A stretch of DNA of 64,000 nt from an uncultured Tateyamaria sp. (GTDB lineage: Bacteria > Pseudomonadota > Alphaproteobacteria > Rhodobacterales > Rhodobacteraceae), in the NCBI RefSeq assembly GCF_947494755.1, contig NZ_CANLVZ010000008.1:114739-178738 (forward strand). The letters are read 5' to 3'. The notes below the pieces were generated by a model that was not told the origin of the DNA, did no database searches, and saw only the letters and a list, made by a program, of their open reading frames with translations. Position numbers and translations under genes: made by a program. This document shows, one piece after another, positions 61,944 to 64,000 of the stretch (its first letter is position 1; each line of letters opens with the position of its first letter).

Positions 61944-61978
61944 CAAGAAAACCCCACCCACGGCCAGCATGGATGGGG
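61944..61978 (-). terminator. Hairpin with U-tract between tctC and tctAB
   Basis: On the minus strand CCCCATCCA, a 9-base loop, then TGGGTGGGG (one G-T pair) followed by TTTTCTT. It lies right after the tctC stop (61989) and before tctAB, so it may terminate part of the transcripts and give more tctC than permease mRNA. Hairpin seen, attenuation inferred. Confidence 0.65.
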
Positions 61979-61988
61979 TCAAATGTGA

Positions 61989-63080
61989 CTACTGAAGGAC
62001 GACGCCGTAACGCTCACTCAGCCAGTTGATGACAAAGTCCTTGGCCGCTTGTGGCACATCCGTGGCACTCGCCATTGCAGTCTTGGCCGCATCGCCTGTC
62101 AGCTGAGGATAGACCCCAAGGCGGGCCTTGCTGATTTCGACAAAGTCATCGCGTTCCTGAATGGCAGCAAAAGCCTCAGTGAAGGTCGCGACGGCATTGT
62201 CAGGCGCACCGGCTGGCAGGAACACCATTTTCTGTGCCGGGAAACCAGCCACGAAAAAGGCTTTCCAGGCATCCCACTGCTCACCGGATGTTTCGCAACC
62301 ATCTGTGGCTTCGCAGATTTCCTTGAACGTCGGCATGTCGGGGAACGTGGGGTCACGCACGATGTTGCCATCGGCATCCAACGCCCCGAACGAGAACCAC
62401 GGCACCGCCGTGCCAGCCTCGACCAGCGGCGTGACACCGGACAGGTAAGATGATGAAGTCTGATAGTCGATATTGGCTTCGCCACGCTCAAACATCAGGC
62501 GACCGTCGCCGCGACCCTCAATGCCAAAAACAGGCTCAACCTGTAGGCCCAGCATCTCCCATGCCAGCAAGGGGACGAGGTCGAGCCGGGTCGCGCCTTG
62601 CGAACCATAGATGAAATCTTCGCCCGCAAGCGGTGTGGCATCGCCGCCGTCACCCAGTTTTCCAGACAGATCAGCAGGCAGGTAGGCCACGCCGCCGGTG
62701 CCGGAGGCCAAAACCACATTCCAATCGCTGTATTCGTAGCGCACCCGCGGATCACTCAGAAGGTAGGGGAACTGAGTGGAGCCGGACGATCCGAAGATTG
62801 TTGTCCCGTCTTCGTAGGTCATTTCCTGAAAGGCGTTGGCGCCTTTCGTCGAGCCTGCACCGGGGTTGAAGGTCACCACAACGGTTGGATTGCCCGGCAA
62901 CGCTTCGGACAGCAAGGGTGCGTAAAAGTTCGCCCATTTGGCGGAACCGCCCGTTTCAGAGAATGGGATGATCCATTCGACCGTCTTGCCGGACAGATCG
63001 ATCTGATGACCGTCCGCCGCAGCTTGGGTGGTGACCAAGGCAGTTGTGAGCGCGAGCGCGCCCAATGTTTTCTTAAGCAT
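61989..63080 (-). CDS. tctC: TctC-type (Bug) tripartite tricarboxylate transporter substrate-binding protein
   Basis: The periplasmic receptor of the TTT system, 363 residues. A signal peptide (MLKKTLGALALTTALVTTQA, then AADG) precedes the fold-specific IIPFSETGGSAKWANF, the loop that binds a carboxylate. It has the later VVVTFNPGAGSTKGANAFQE region. The ATG at 63080 follows GGGAGGAAAAC; the longer frame to 63191 is not coding-like. It is divergent from the TctD/E-type two-component genes. Ligand probably a tricarboxylate. Confidence 0.92.
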   Translation of the reverse strand: MLKKTLGALALTTALVTTQAAADGHQIDLSGKTVEWIIPFSETGGSAKWANFYAPLLSEALPGNPTVVVTFNPGAGSTKGANAFQEMTYEDGTTIFGSSGSTQFPYLLSDPRVRYEYSDWNVVLASGTGGVAYLPADLSGKLGDGGDATPLAGEDFIYGSQGATRLDLVPLLAWEMLGLQVEPVFGIEGRGDGRLMFERGEANIDYQTSSSYLSGVTPLVEAGTAVPWFSFGALDADGNIVRDPTFPDMPTFKEICEATDGCETSGEQWDAWKAFFVAGFPAQKMVFLPAGAPDNAVATFTEAFAAIQERDDFVEISKARLGVYPQLTGDAAKTAMASATDVPQAAKDFVINWLSERYGVVLQ

Positions 63081-63215
63081 GTGTTTTCCTCCCAGAAGGA
63101 CCTGCACGGCCCCGAAAATAGCACCAAATGCCCATTTGAAGGCTTCTTGATGCGCCGAGCATGCAGTGTCATCCTTGCGTGAACCTTGCATCGGGCGATT
63201 TCAAAAGGGGGCGGC

Positions 63216-63884
63216 GTGCGCATTGTAGTGGTGGAGGACAACATCTCGGTCGCCAAAGGCATCTGCTATCACCTGCAAGACATGGGGCATGCGGTTGATG
63301 TTTTGCGCGATGGTGTCGAGGCGGACATGTTCTTACGCACAGATGGTGCTGATCTTGTCGTGCTGGATATCAATCTGCCGGCGATGGATGGCCTTGGCGT
63401 GCTGCGTGCGATGCGGGCGCGAGATGACAATAGGCCCGTTCTGTTGCTGACCGCCCGCGCCGAGACTGAAGATAAAATCGCTGGCCTTGACGCGGGTGCC
63501 GATGACTACCTTAGCAAACCCTTCGAGATGGCCGAATTCGGCGCACGTATCCGGGCCCTCACGCGTCGCGTCAGCACGCTCCCCGCGCAGGTTACATCCT
63601 TTGGTGTGCTGCGCTTCGATCAGACCTCCCGGATGGTCACCGGCCCTGACGGGCCGTTGGATATCCCCCGCCGCGAGGTGGCGCTGTTTGAGCGGCTGAT
63701 GCTGGCTGACGGCCGCATCGTATCAAAACAAGCCCTGCTCGACAGTCTTTATGGCACCGGTTCGGCGGTCGACGAACCTGTCGTCGAGGTCTATGTGTCC
63801 CGTCTGCGCAAACGATTGCAGCCTTATGGGGTGCAGATCATCGTCAAGCGGGGCTTGGGTTACCTCATGCAGGCCGCTACATGA
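63216..63884 (+). CDS. OmpR-type response regulator, TctD-like
   Basis: A 222-residue regulator. Receiver acidic residues E7 and D8, phosphoacceptor D51 in VVLDINLPAMDG, and a conserved K in DDYLSKPFE; a C-terminal winged helix with VEVYVSRLRKRLQPYGV follows. The GTG at 63216 (VRIVVVEDN) follows AGGGGGCGGC, so it is a better start than the ATG at 63186, which would add 10 residues. It overlaps the sensor kinase by four bases and is divergent from tctC, which it probably regulates as TctD does. Confidence 0.92.
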   Translation: MRIVVVEDNISVAKGICYHLQDMGHAVDVLRDGVEADMFLRTDGADLVVLDINLPAMDGLGVLRAMRARDDNRPVLLLTARAETEDKIAGLDAGADDYLSKPFEMAEFGARIRALTRRVSTLPAQVTSFGVLRFDQTSRMVTGPDGPLDIPRREVALFERLMLADGRIVSKQALLDSLYGTGSAVDEPVVEVYVSRLRKRLQPYGVQIIVKRGLGYLMQAAT

Positions 63885-64000
63885 AAAACAGCCTGTCCTT
63901 ACGCGGTCGTCTGACCCTCGTCATTCTCGTACCACTGATCCTGATCGCGGTGATCTTCGGATCCTGGGCCTACCTTGATGCACAGAAAACCGCGGCCGAA
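63881..64000 (+). CDS. Sensor histidine kinase, N-terminal part (cut by the window end)
   Basis: The first 40 codons only, starting MKNSLSLRGRLTLVILVPLI, with a membrane segment at residues 11-30 followed by LDAQKTAAE. The position after the response regulator (ATGA overlap) and the start match TctE-type sensor kinases. The rest lies beyond 64000. Confidence 0.8.
   Translation, partial: MKNSLSLRGRLTLVILVPLILIAVIFGSWAYLDAQKTAAE

Noticed and set aside
1-64000. CRISPR arrays, tRNA or rRNA genes, integrases
   Set aside because: None was seen on reading both strands: no spaced direct repeat array, no cloverleaf, no recombinase motif.

Overview
The window looks like a chromosomal segment of a Roseobacter-group alphaproteobacterium (Rhodobacteraceae sensu lato). 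This is inferred from the GC-rich coding, the dense load of ABC, TRAP and TTT solute transporters, catabolic operons with IclR/GntR regulators, and two SOS boxes of the alphaproteobacterial direct-repeat type (GAAC-N7-GAAC). No rRNA, tRNA, CRISPR array, intact insertion sequence or phage was seen. Most of the sequence is coding, usually with 4-base ATGA or TGATG overlaps inside operons.

Layout. (1) 0.1-7.5 kb: an MscS-type channel, then leucine biosynthesis genes leuC, leuD and leuB. These are interleaved with a small DUF2945-type protein on the other strand, an unknown membrane protein and a secreted endonuclease/exonuclease/phosphatase-fold protein. (2) 7.7-17.2 kb: an EamA exporter, then ten minus-strand genes forming one catabolic unit: cyclase-fold hydrolase, cupin, SDR, hydroxyacyl-CoA-dehydrogenase-like enzyme, a complete LIV-type ABC importer with a Tat-exported binding protein, and a BKACE enzyme. 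A divergent IclR regulator faces it across a candidate operator. (3) 18.2-24.0 kb: a plus-strand run with a dimethylglycine-dehydrogenase-like flavoprotein, an MttB-family methyltransferase, a TetR regulator and PobA. A decayed MFS transporter follows. (4) 24.9-30.8 kb: a minus-strand operon of a UbiB/ABC1 kinase-like protein, an FtsX-type ABC exporter (ATPase and permease), an AttH/CrtC-like lipocalin-fold protein and a PNPOx-like flavoprotein. (5) 30.9-39.1 kb: two convergent DNA repair/mutagenesis operons, each headed by a LexA box. One encodes a radical SAM protein and a UdgX-type uracil-DNA glycosylase fusion; the other is the imuA-imuB-dnaE2 mutasome. (6) 39.2-49 kb: an orphan histidine kinase, a YafY-type regulator divergent from an EamA transporter, a sugar-epimerase-like protein, an M20 amidohydrolase, an unknown secreted protein and a SAM/adenylate cyclase/AAA/TPR protein. 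(7) 49-53 kb: a TRAP transporter operon with a PEP-mutase/isocitrate-lyase-family enzyme, followed by the remains of an IclR regulator. (8) 53.0-54.4 kb: a gene-poor stretch. (9) 54.4-64 kb: a tricarballylate/tricarboxylate cluster (TcuA-like dehydrogenase, GntR regulator, AbrB-family protein, D-2-hydroxyacid dehydrogenase, PrpF-like isomerase, a TctA-TctB fusion, TctC) and a divergent two-component system that runs off the window end.

The strongest candidate for a notable system is the SOS repair island at 30.9-39.1 kb. Two convergent operons, each with a perfect GAAC-N7-GAAC box, bring together a covalent-type UdgX glycosylase fused to an unusual N-terminal domain, a spore-photoproduct-lyase-like radical SAM protein with a helix-hairpin-helix tail, and the complete ImuA-ImuB-DnaE2 error-prone polymerase. 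Other points of interest are the MttB/flavoprotein pair without a corrinoid protein, the ten-gene BKACE catabolic unit of unknown substrate, a shared GntR operator motif in the tricarboxylate cluster, and several decayed genes.
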